Origin: Symbiodinium microadriaticum
Lineage: Eukaryota; Sar; Dinophyceae; Suessiales; Symbiodiniaceae
Assembly (NCBI GenBank): GCA_001939145.1
Contig: LSRX01000178.1
Location: forward strand, 675,722-739,721
Length of the DNA stretch: 64,000 bases
Direction: 5' to 3'
The first letter of the stretch is position 1, and each line of letters starts with the position of its first letter. This document shows, one piece after another, positions 31,403 to 41,800 of this stretch. The notes beneath the pieces are model-generated. The model worked only from the letters and a program-made list of their open reading frames with translations. It was not told the DNA's origin and searched no databases. The translations under genes and the position numbers were made by a program.

Positions 31403-31864
31403 GTGAGTTTAGGGCTTAGGGTTTAGGTTTAGGCTTTAGGGTTTAGGGTTTAGAGATCCCATTTGTAGGGATTGGGTCTTAGGGCTTTTAAAGCTTTTTC
31501 CACGCTTAAAAGCCTTGGGAGCGCATTGTAGGGTATGGGTTTTAGGGCTTTTCTTTTCTTGTGTTTGTAGGCACCTTTGTTCCACTCGCCTCTACCGTCC
31601 AAAACCCAAAACAGGTGGTTTGGGTGTGGTTAGGGCTCAGGGCTTGCTTTCAAGTTGTGCAGACTCTTCTGGCTTAAGGTGTAGGGTTTAGAGTCCCGAT
31701 AGAGGGTTTAGGGTCTAGGGGGCTCTACTTCAAAGAGCCTTCGTGATTAGAATAGGGCTCGTTTCGGGGATTAGCATGGTTTAGGGTCTCGGGCTTTAGT
31801 CAGGTTCTAAGGGCTTAGGGCTTAGTATGTTGATGAGGGGGTTTTAGACCCTCAACCCCAAGAC

Positions 31865-31998
31865 ATGCACAACCCAACACAAAAAAACACAGGAAACCCA
31901 GTTCATCTCAAGGAACTCTTGCAGAACCCTGAAAGGCACCCCCTTTCCGGAACCATTGAAGGAGCCCAAAGCTGCTTAAAGCAAGCACCCCCCGCCCC
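31865..31998 (+). CDS. Candidate exon truncated by gap
   Basis: ATG-start frame, MHNPTQKNTGNPVHLKELLQ and on, open up to the N gap at 31999. The start is uncertain and the end is missing. Confidence 0.3.
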
Positions 31999-32070
31999 NN
32001 NNNNNNNNNNNNNNNNNNNNNNNNNNNNNNNNNNNNNNNNNNNNNNNNNNNNNNNNNNNNNNNNNNNNNN
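31999..32070. other. Assembly gap (72 N)
   Basis: Unresolved bases next to a CCCTAAA unit. Confidence 1.
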
Positions 32071-32127
32071 CCCTAAACCCCTTTAAGGAGCCCTATAGAT
32101 CCCTTTAAGGAACCCTTTAAAGGAACC

Positions 32128-32223
32128 CTAGGCTCCTGAATGTAAATCGATAGGTCGCCCCTCGGACGGTTCAGCCAAGACCACCAGCTGGGAAAAAGCC
32201 CGGAGAGCCTGCATTTCTCGTAC
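32128..32223 (-). CDS. Candidate terminal exon
   Basis: After CTCTGAG| the frame reads VREMQALRAFSQLVVLAEPS, in total 31 codons to TAG (32128-32130). A TTTAGGG array lies right; CCCTAAA/TTAAGGA repeats lie left. 32240-32440 beyond it is arrays only. Confidence 0.48.
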   Translation of the reverse strand, partial: VREMQALRAFSQLVVLAEPSEGRPIDLHSGA

Positions 32224-32917
32224 CTCAGAGGGTTTAGGGCTTTAGGGTTTTAGGGTTTAGGGTTTAGGGTTTAGGGTTTAGGGTTTTGTGGCTAAACCCC
32301 TAAACCCTGAACCCTAAACCCCTAAACCCCTAAACCTCTAAAGCCCTAAACCTCTAAGCCCTAAACCCCTAAAGTCCTAAAGCCCTAAACCCTAAAGCCC
32401 TAAAGCCCTAAAACCCTAAACCCTGAACCCTAAACTCGGGTTTATAGGCCTTTAAAAGGAACAAAGGCTCAGGCTTAGGATTTGTGGCTGCGGATCTCGG
32501 ATTTCAAGATGAGGGCTTCTCCTTGAGGGACCGGTTCAAGGTTCAGGGTCTAGGGTTCCTTTAAAGGGTTCCTTAAAGGGATCTATAGGGCTCCTTAAAG
32601 GGGTTTAGGGTTTAGGGTTTAGGGGTCAGGGTTTAGGGTTTAGGGATTTGGGTGTCGCGCGCTTTTGGGACTTTTTGTGTTTGTAAAACCGCGGCGGAAT
32701 TCCAACATGGGCACAAGTGTGAGGTGTGGGTGTGCTGTGGGTGCTGTGCCTAGTAGAATCCAAAACCCCCAAGCCTTCCGAGGCCATCACAAAATCCAAT
32801 TTAAAACAAAAAAAGAGGTCAAACGCACGCCCAACAAAGACGGCAAGGCCCGGAACCCTGCAAAAATCCCACGTCAATCCTATCAACCCCCAAAACCTTC
32901 CCAAACCGCCCTCACAG

Positions 32918-32972
32918 GCCAGCCACAAGTCTTCGCTGAGGCCGTCCTCACAAGGGCGGCTGGGACGCTTGG
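32918..32972 (+). CDS. Candidate internal exon
   Basis: Acceptor tract CTTCCCAAACCGCCCTCACAG (read from 32897) then QPQVFAEAVLTRAAGTL and donor TTGG|GTGTTC. Longer + and - frames overlap (32626-33003), so coding limits are uncertain. Confidence 0.4.
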
Positions 32973-33300
32973 GTGTTCCCCTGCTTGGGGGTTTGAGGTT
33001 TAGGGTTTGAGGTTTAGGGTTTAGGGTTTCGGGTTTAGGCCTCAGGGTTTGGGGGTTTTAGGGCTTAGGGTTTAAGGGTTTAGGGTTTAGAAGACCTTGT
33101 AGTATAGCAATATAACAGTAGAAGCATACCGGGCTATTGAGGGGATAGCCGCACTTCATGTACATGCTTAAGCTTGGAAGGATCCGCCGTAGCATTCTTT
33201 CCAGCATCTTCGTTGATTGGTGGATGCTGGGCCGGTCTAGGGTCTGCGGTGTCGGCAAAGTTCAGGGTTCAGGGCTCGGTGTTTAAAGGATTCAGGATGA

Positions 33301-33459
33301 AAGGACCACTTCACTAAGTTACACCCGTCGACTTCTGAACAAGCTAACCCCCCTTCGGATGCGTATAGCTCCTCCGAAAAAGGCCTGGCTGAGATCCAAA
33401 AACAGGGCACCATGACGGCCCTCCGCAACTACGCGCCGACCTCAGTGGGATCTTACTAA
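33301..33459 (+). CDS. Candidate terminal exon, 52 codons
   Basis: Stop-free frame after TGA (33298) reading KDHFTKLHPSTSEQANPPSD and ending NYAPTSVGSY, TAA. The acceptor is not certain (an AG occurs just upstream). Ser/Thr/Pro-rich. Confidence 0.4.
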   Translation, partial: KDHFTKLHPSTSEQANPPSDAYSSSEKGLAEIQKQGTMTALRNYAPTSVGSY

Positions 33460-33502
33460 TTTGGCCCAGACCCTGCACTATGCCGTAGCTTTACACCCAC
33501 CA

Positions 33503-33605
33503 CTGTTGATGATATCAATCCTGCATTACCTTAAGGACGCTAAACTACGGGAATTATGGTATATTTCTTTTTGTGGGTGATGCAGGATATATATATCATC
33601 AACCG
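33503..33605 (-). mobile_element. Family A introner-like element, copy 10
   Basis: Minus-strand ends CGGTTGATGATAT and ATATCATCAACAG. The GT is used as donor by the exon at 33604-33698. After the AG a frame of three codons (WWV) reaches TAA. Confidence 0.78.
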
Positions 33606-33698
33606 GATCACCAGCAGCCCAGGAAGCGTCCTTCACTTTCGCATGCAGCTCGTCCCGGAGGGCCTGGGCTTTGGGCTCACAGTGTTCGACCGTGCGGA
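33604..33698 (-). CDS. Candidate internal exon ending at an introner-like element
   Basis: Acceptor GGAGCATTCCTCTGCAG|, then TC plus 31 codons, RTVEHCEPKAQALRDELHAK, alpha-helical in character. The donor GATCCG|GTTGATG lies inside the family A element. A + frame also crosses the region. Confidence 0.5.
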
Positions 33699-33839
33699 CT
33701 GCAGAGGAATGCTCCTACAGTAGTGTTACCAACTGTTCAGATCTCTGCATTCGCGTCTTCGCATCTTGGGTCTAAGCTCCACCTCAACCGCGAAAGACCA
33801 ATCTTTTAAAGGCCGGCAAAAGAAATCACAAGAAAGAGC

Positions 33840-33893
33840 TACGCGTGCGCGCGCACCTTCGCTCGCTCGCTCGCTCGCACCACCCACCTGCAC
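33840..33893. repeat. GC-rich microsatellite
   Basis: CGCG and GCTC tetranucleotide units. Confidence 0.7.
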
Positions 33894-34001
33894 CCCCCTT
33901 GAACCCTAAGCCCTCAACCCGAAGCGGCCATAAACCCTGAAGCCCGAGACTGATCCTGGGCCCGAAGCCCTGAACCCTAACCCCAAACCACAAACCCTAA
34001 A

Positions 34002-34186
34002 CTCTAAGTCCCAAACCTTGAACCCTAAACCCCAAACCCTAAACCCTAAACCCCAAACCCTAAACCCCAAACCCTAAACCCTAAACCCTGAACNCTCTAA
34101 GTCCCAAACCTTGAACCCTAAACCCCAAACCCTAAACCCTAAACCCCAAACCCTAAACCCCAAACCCTAAACCCTAAACCCTGAAC
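34002..34186. other. 92-bp tandem duplicate around a single N
   Basis: 34002-34093 equals 34095-34186, with N at 34094, inside a CCCTAAA array. Probably an uncollapsed contig overlap. Confidence 0.75.
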
Positions 34187-34199
34187 CCCAAACCCTAAG

Positions 34200-35451
34200 C
34201 CATGATCTGAGGCACCGTTTCACTCAGCTCCAGGAAAAACTGCTGCGCACCGACCTCGATGGCTGAAAAACCGGGAAAGAGACGAGCAGATGAGGCCAGA
34301 GACTCCAGCATCCCTTAATTCAGCGCTTATAGGGAACTGTAAGGCCTCTCATTCATCTAGCAAACAGACGAGGGTCTTGGGTTTAGGGTTCAGGGTTGAA
34401 TTTAGAGTTCATGGTTTAGGTTCACCATTCTATGATGCCAGATGTAGCTTCTCTCAAAGGTTTCACTGCTGCTGGATCCTTCATAAAGGGTCTGTGAAAA
34501 TCGTGCTCCAACGAAGTGAAGCAAGCCCCTGGCATGAACATGTCCGCATTCCTGCAAGGGGAGGCCACAAACCATCAAGCACCGACCGTGCCCACTCAAC
34601 CCTCAACCCCAAACCCAAACCATCAACCGTAGAACCTGCACTCTCAAGCCCCATGCCCCGGACCCTACATCAATAACCCTACAAAACAAATCCCAACCCC
34701 CGCCCCCGCTAACCTTAGTTGCCGAGGTCAGAAGCCCCAAAAAGTGACAAATTCCAGTTCTACGCGGGGATGCTGTGATCCCAAAAAAAACTTCAAAGTA
34801 TTCCAACTTCAGCTGCTAAGCAAAACCTTTGACCCGAAACCCTACTGTAGGTTTAGGGTTTAGGGTTTAGGGTTTAGGTAGAGGCCTGAATTGTCAGAAC
34901 GACGCTTTGGTGGGAAAATGTGGTGTAGTTCTATTGAGGAACCCAAAGGAATAAGATGAGTAGTGGTACTTATTCATCTTATAGTTGTTGAGCTCATAAG
35001 CACAAAAAAGTGTACACTTTCAGTTCCATTATAAGGGATCATATTCTCCCAAAAAGCTTCAAGCCTAGTAAGTTCAGCTCCTAAGTCAGCTTCTACATCT
35101 TACCGCTGCCCCAGGCGCAGAGAGCTCGAGTCTGTGCATCGTCTGCCCAGACACCTGCAAAGCAACGCTTCGCAGTGAGGATTTATGGGCTCTAGGGTTT
35201 ACGGTTTCCGGGTTCTTAGGGCTTAGGGTCTTATAAGGGTTTTGGGGTTTTGGGTTTAGGGTTTACGGCTTCCGGGTGCTAGACTTTAGGGGTTAGGGTT
35301 TAGGTGCTAGACTTCTGGGTCTGTCGTTGCGGGTGCTGTTACAATTCAAGCGTCTCGCATTGAGGGCTCTGTGGTTTGCTGGTGTTTGGGGTGCTCGGTG
35401 GCTGCATGGCCTTTTTCTATGTGCAACTGCCGGCACCCCCTGAATCACCCT
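34200..35451. other. Unassigned sequence left of the retrotransposon
   Basis: A + frame of 128 codons from 34290 and minus frames overlap one another; none has good splice support. TTTAGGG units lie near 34850-34880 and 35195-35310. 34984-35033 repeats the 8015-8062 segment. Confidence 0.4.
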
Positions 35452-35456
35452 AAACC
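35452..35456. repeat. Left target-site duplication AAACC
   Basis: Five bases identical to 45070-45074, directly outside the TG...CA ends of the LTRs. The target is a telomere-like CCCTAAACC sequence. Confidence 0.95.
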
Positions 35457-35768
35457 TGCTTGTGGGCTTGCTTCCCACTGTGCTGAAATTGCACTCAGCC
35501 TCAGTCCTCAATCAAAGCGAGCGAACCATGAGGCAACGAATTGGGTGTCTTTTTCTCACTGTAGCGAACATGTGATGATCTGATGCACTGCACAAAGCTC
35601 TGCTGATAGAGTGTACAAGTTTTCAGCTGTTGCCTCTTTGCTGCTGCTGCTGTACATGTGCATCTCTAGCGATCTTAGACGTGACTCAAGGGGCCTTTTG
35701 CCGCAGCCCTTCCCTTGAGTCCCAAGCAAAGGCATCGAGGATCGTAAGCCCATATATGGCCTTCTGCA
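35457..35768 (-). repeat. 3' LTR of the copia element
   Basis: 312 bp; in element sense starts TGCAGAAGGCC and ends CCACAAGCA. Contains the palindrome CCATATATGG near its start, a possible core-promoter region (inference). One difference from the 5' LTR. Confidence 0.95.
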
Positions 35769-35777
35769 CTCCTCCTC
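35769..35777 (-). other. Polypurine tract
   Basis: GAGGAGGAG immediately before the 3' LTR in element sense, the expected plus-strand primer position. Confidence 0.75.
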
Positions 35778-35888
35778 GCTGGCATCGGTAGGTGCGCAGT
35801 GTCATAATGACTTCCAGCGGGCTATCGTCCTCGAAGCGTCAGCTCTGGTTCGTAGGCATGACCAGTTCAATAATGTACGGCCTTGTAG

Positions 35889-38800
35889 TCATCTATCACG
35901 CCATAGCCAGAGCAAATACCTCATTTGCCTCAATGTTGGCCCTTGATCAGACCCAACCTGAGCTCGAATGACCTCTGCTAATCTCGCCGCGGCGTCCGTC
36001 TTGACCCCGGAGAGCATCAGTCCATTGAGCCTCAAGCCTTCTCGGATCTCCTCCAGGCGCATGAGCATTATAGTGTCCACACATACTCGCATGGCCTCAT
36101 CCGGGGAAACATTTCCCTCGTCCGGAACTTCATCTTGTACCGGTGTTGTAGGGGTTCTCCACGCTGGCATCCTCGGCGGTGTTTGTACTCGAGGGTAATA
36201 TTCTTCCCGTTGTGATTCTTGTAGTACGATAGATCTCCTCATCCTTACTTGGTGCTCGGGTACTTCTTCTTGCCTTGACGACAATCTCGTAGATGGCTGG
36301 TCTCTCCGAGGTGATGCTTCAAATACTCCTGAAGCACTTGATGATGGCTGTTGCACACTGCCCAACCTTTCTATCTCCCGTTCTATGGCTGCTGTCGTTG
36401 CTTCCTTCAGACGCTGCAGTCGTTTCATACGCCTGGATTTGGCGCCCGGCAGGTACTGGTAGTAGAGCTCTATTGCTCCCCATCGTACGGCCTCGTAGAC
36501 CATCAAGCCGCCCAGTATCATCATCAAGAGCATACAGATTGCAGCTAAGTCCCAGTCCACCTGGATGTTAGCTTGCGACGCCATTTCTCGGGCTTCGACT
36601 GTCAACATCATCAAGCAACACACCATAGCAACCAGCATTCTCGTAGTAGACGAAGAAGATGATGTACTGCAAATCTTCACCTTCTCCTTTCCACCCTTCA
36701 CCATTCCCCACAACTTCAACAAGTCCCATATACGCTGAGCTGCTAGTGGCTTGGTAAGGAGGTCTGCTGGTTGATGCAAATCCGGTTGGTGTCTTGTTTG
36801 TATCTCCCCACAGGATATACGCTCCTGAATCCATCCAGACTTCAACCTTAAATGCCTTGTTCTCCAGCTTCCTGTTCCAGACCCAATAGCCAACGCACTT
36901 GTCGAATCGCTTGCTATCACCTTGGCACCCACTTCCTCTTGTAGGTCCCACAGCATAGCCTCCAATCCAAGCATCCCGATCGTCCCGTCGATGATGGCCT
37001 GTAGTTCAGCTTCCCCAGTGCTCAGCGTGATTGCCCCTTGGCGGGCACTGCGCCACGCCACTGGCGTGCCGCCCCAGCACACCAACCAGCCGGTGTGGCT
37101 TCTACCACTGGCCGGAGCGAAGGAAGCATCCGGAAAGAGGACCAAGCCTGTCCCATCATCCTCTACTGCCATCTCCAACTCTTTGGACCCTTGAAGGTAA
37201 CGTAGTAGCTTGAACCCAAGTTCCTTGCACCGGTGTGGGGCCTTCAGCGTTATTGATGCCATCAGTGACGATGTATAAGCGGCATCCGGTCGGGTTTTGT
37301 GGGATACCCACATCACCTCCCCGGTCACTTTCTGAGCTGCGGCAATTGCCGCTGGGGTTGGCTCGGGGTCTCCTTCAATAACCTCGAAGTACGCCGTCTC
37401 CTTGCTCAACGGTATCTTGTCCTTGTCCTGAGGACTGAGACCATACGACCTGAAAACTTCTTCCAAATATCCTCTCTGGTTCAAGTAGACGACGGTTCCC
37501 TGGCTGTTGACAGAAAGCTCCATTCCCAGAAATCGCAGTGGTTGCCCTGGCCTCAATATGGTAAGTTCTGACGTCTTCCACTCACGTTGTATTGTGGCCG
37601 CCATATCTCTTACCGTCTCCTCCTCACCGAGCAGCAAGAAGTCGTCCACATAGATAATGATCAGGGCCCTGACCATGCCCTTCTCATCTCGCAAAACCCA
37701 CCATGAGGTAACCGTGCGTCCCTGATGTAGCTTCATCCCCCTTGGAAAACTCATCATCTTGAGCATCTGGTCCCTGTGTGCACTCCACAAAGCCGGCGCC
37801 TGCCTTAAGCCGTATAAGGCCCGTATAAGGCCCCACAGTTCGCCATGCGAAGTCAACGACAATCGTTCAAGTAGGCGGGGTGGTGTTACCACCACTGTAG
37901 GCGCTCCCTTGCTCCAGTCCAGGGGTGTCCGTAGGAACGCGGCGACTATATCAATAAGTCCAACGATCCATCGACGACGCCGGGACAGAAGAAGACCCAT
38001 ACGTACGGATTCAGTTGGTGCCGTTTCTGAGTACAGGTCGCTACCGTCGCTGGTTGCGTAATTCCCACACACCACCAACCTTGCTTTGCGACGGTACCAT
38101 GTTGTTCGGTCATCAACAGTTGGCGCCTCCCCAGGTTTGACTGTAAACACCATCTTAGTCGGCAGCTTCTGAGCATTGGGCCTTTGTAACCACTCCTTGC
38201 ACTCGCTTGTTCCAGGAAGTAGTCTCTGAACCGCCACCATAATGCCATTCACTTCCTTCTCAATGGCCTGAGTCCATTCCTCCAGGCATGCGGCCACCTC
38301 CCTTGGATCCACATTGTGGGTGACCTCGAGGGGGCCCTTGAGCTCCGATAGAACCTGCTCTATGTTCTTGGTGAAGCCAACCTCGATCTTCTTCATCGTC
38401 GGCTGAAAGCATGTGAAGATGCTCTCGCTCTCGGCAATCTTGACGTGTCCATCATCAACTCCCAAATACATCTCCCAGTCCTCGACATCTGAGTCAACAG
38501 CATTGCTGGGTTGGTCCGGTAACTCGTTGTCCTCAGCCAAGACTCCAGCTGCAGTCTCCTGATGGAAGTTCATGTTGTTGATCAGCGGAGAGTTACGAAC
38601 AAAGTACTCTGGTAGTTGAGATAGTGGAGGGTTGAAGCCGTGTTCTTCAAGCCTTCGGATTTTATCATGGTCAAGCTTTCCCAGGCATTGTGGTGTATAT
38701 CCAATTAGCACTGTTCTTGTTCCAGACCATTCCAAAACTTCGTGCCTTTTCCTGGGAGAAAATACTGCGCACTTGCCCGGCTGCATCTTGAGAACCTGAC

Positions 38801-41800
38801 CATAATGATGACGCCCTTGCTCATCTTCCCGTTCCACAATCTCCCCACTCACCTTGTCTCCTTGTGACAACTCCACCCATAGTCCACCTCCCTTCATTGG
38901 CATATGTAGGGGATACACGTAGTTCACAGCCTCCTCGTCATTGTTGAAGTCCTTGTGCATCCCACGATCCATATTCCTCGCCACCATAATCGCCGTAAAG
39001 GTCGCCTCTGGATTGTTGTAAGTGAGGATTGAGGAAAGGACCTTGGATAATTCTGGATATTCACTGAACCCTCGCATCCAGCCAACAGCTCCTCCATGCC
39101 GAAAGACTCCGAACTTCACGTCCTCAAAGAAGCCTGCTTCAGCTAGATCGTCTACCATCTCCACTGCCTCCTCCTGGTCCCAACAATCAAGGAGGTTCGT
39201 GGCCTTGGTCTTGATCCATTTGTCGAGCTCCTCACCCTTCAGGTCGACGGGCCTTAGCTCAATGTCCTTCACCGGTGTCTTGCCCACTACCTTCCTCCGC
39301 GGTCGAGAAACATCTTCCTCCTCATATGACGGCAACCCTGGGTCGACGAGGTGGTGCTTTACATGGAACACATGCAAGAATCGATGCCTTGCTCCATCCT
39401 TGCCCGGCACAAAGACCACATGTCCTCGGTCCAATAGGTTGCTCAATCCAATGTAGCGTCCAGTTTCCCAACGCGTTTCGAACGCTCTCTCTCTCCTTCT
39501 CGGACCGGACGAGTCGAAAGCCTTTTGTTTGACGCACACTGGTGCCCCGAAAGGGGCTAACATCTTCTGGTCCCATGCAAGAACCTTGCTTCGCTGGATT
39601 GTCGTAGCTGCTTCTATTGCTGCCGTCCAGAGCTCCGTTGGAAGACCTGCTCCTATAAGCAATGTCCGGGCACGATCCTTGACCCAACGAACAGTGCTTT
39701 CCGCACCTCCGTTGCCCTGAGGTACTCCAGGTTCGCTCCAGGTGGCTCGGATCGCCTGCTCTCGCAGCCAATTTCTTATAGCATGGTTGAACGTCTCACC
39801 CTTGTCCGAGTGTAGTCTGTAAATTGGAAGCCCGTGCGCGTTGAGGTAAAGGACGATATCCTGAAGGACCGCCTTGACGTAGGTTGTAGTGTTTGTTGGA
39901 ATCGGTCTCGCGAACAACAGGAATGTAGACTCAGGAGGTTCACAATCTGGAAATGGAACTTGTTGTGGATGAAGTGACATTGGCTCTTGTTGTTCCTGAT
40001 AGTCATGCTGACCGTCGGCCTGGTCGGGGTCTGCTAGGTTTTGCTCCTCGCCCGGATCAGTGAGCGATGGCTCATATAGGGAATAGGTAGTGTCCTTCTC
40101 ATAGTTCTCCTGTTGTACCACCGACCCACCTGCAAAGGCTGGACTGATATGTGGACCCAGTTCTCGCCCTTGACCATGTTGAGGTTCACCGTCATAAGTT
40201 AAGGGACCCTGCTCACCCGGCTCATCTTCATTGCTGTGTAAAGGACCCTGCTCACCCGGCTCATCTTCATCAAAAATAAATGGATCCCCTCCGTCTTGTG
40301 GTGGTAGTAGAGAAGGTGTCTTAAGTTCTTCGCCAGCTTGTTGTTTTACTCTATTCTCCTTCTCTGCCCCATCACCCTTATCGGGTACTTCCCCTCCGTC
40401 TTGTGGTGGTAGTAGAGAAGGTGTTTTGAGTTCTTTGCCAGCGTCCTCCCCATTCTCATCCAACCCGTCACCTTCAGGAGGTGGACGTCCGGTGTAGCCC
40501 TTGACGTACTCCTTAGGAAATACATATTTGGCCACCATCATGTACCGCAAATTCTTCCCCATTGTTCCCTTTGACGAAACGTCCAAGCCAGGTTTCACTG
40601 GTCCTGCTATATCCACCGTGAGGGCAAACATATCTGGATGCCGAATCCTTGCATGTCTGCGACCTGTTCCTCTCGCCATCACACAAGTAAGACAGTCGCG
40701 ATGATAATCTGCATGATTTGACTGTACATGTCGACGCCACTGCTCAGCGGTGAAAGCACGAAGCATAGGGTAGCACTTGGGGTGCTTTGCCCAGAACCGA
40801 AGTCCCATCACCATTGCGTCCACCAAACCAGGTGACCATTGTCCATTGCACTTCGCGTTAGTGTCGCCAAGATCTCTTTCAGGCGAAGGTCTGATGCCAT
40901 CCAGGCCCATGAGGTAGTAGACATTGGTTCCCAGTGTCGTCAAGCTCTTGACTGAAGATCCCATTTCGATCTGGTCAAACGTGGCCATTGACATCCCCAT
41001 TTCTTCCTGGAACTCACTCCACAACACCGTCCTCCACAATGACTGATCTCCGCGAACTTCTTCCGCTGGGTGCTCCATTGCAAACGCCACTGGTCGACCT
41101 TGGTTGATACCCGCACCACTTGTCTCTCTTGACACCCCCGAAATGACATACAACCACATCATCCGAGTGATCACCGACAGGGCCTTGATGTCCTTAGCTC
41201 CCTCCTTGTCTGCCTGACACAGCCTCGCCGTTCTTCCAGGTGGGCCGCCAATGATTCCATCTATCCGTCCCGTGAGGGCACCCCACAATAGTAGTCGCCA
41301 AACAGCGTCTCCGAGAACATTGTGTCCACGACACCTATCAACGTCCAACTCCAACACTGCCGTGTTCCCTTGGTCCAGCTGGAAAACTTGCCAATGCCCC
41401 GGGTTGCCGGCGCACAGGTGAATGATCCACCGCCTTGAGCCCCACAAGTGACGCTTCTGAGGCCGCGTCAAGAAGTCCACCGCCTTCATCACCTTCCATC
41501 CCTGGTCACGACCGCCCGATTGGATCAGTCCGTTAAGGCACTCCCCTGGTAGGTCTTGGAAGAAAGGGGCGTCACGTACTCCCCGTAGACCTTGGTTCAT
41601 TGCGTCATCTCGCACATAGTCCTTGACATAGTCCCTCCACCCCTTATCCATTGTCGCAGCCGCCAAACTCACGCGATCCATCGTCACGGCCGTCTCGTTC
41701 AGTAGCCGCTCTCGCTTCCGATCCTCCAGACGAGCAATCATTGCCAGGGCCTCGGTTTCATGTAGGTGAGGACATCCCCCTGTAACCCGCAGCCTCTGTT

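Noticed and set aside
36568..36951. Separate small genes inside the retrotransposon
   Set aside because: All other frames within 35889-44753 are shadows of the single polyprotein frame.
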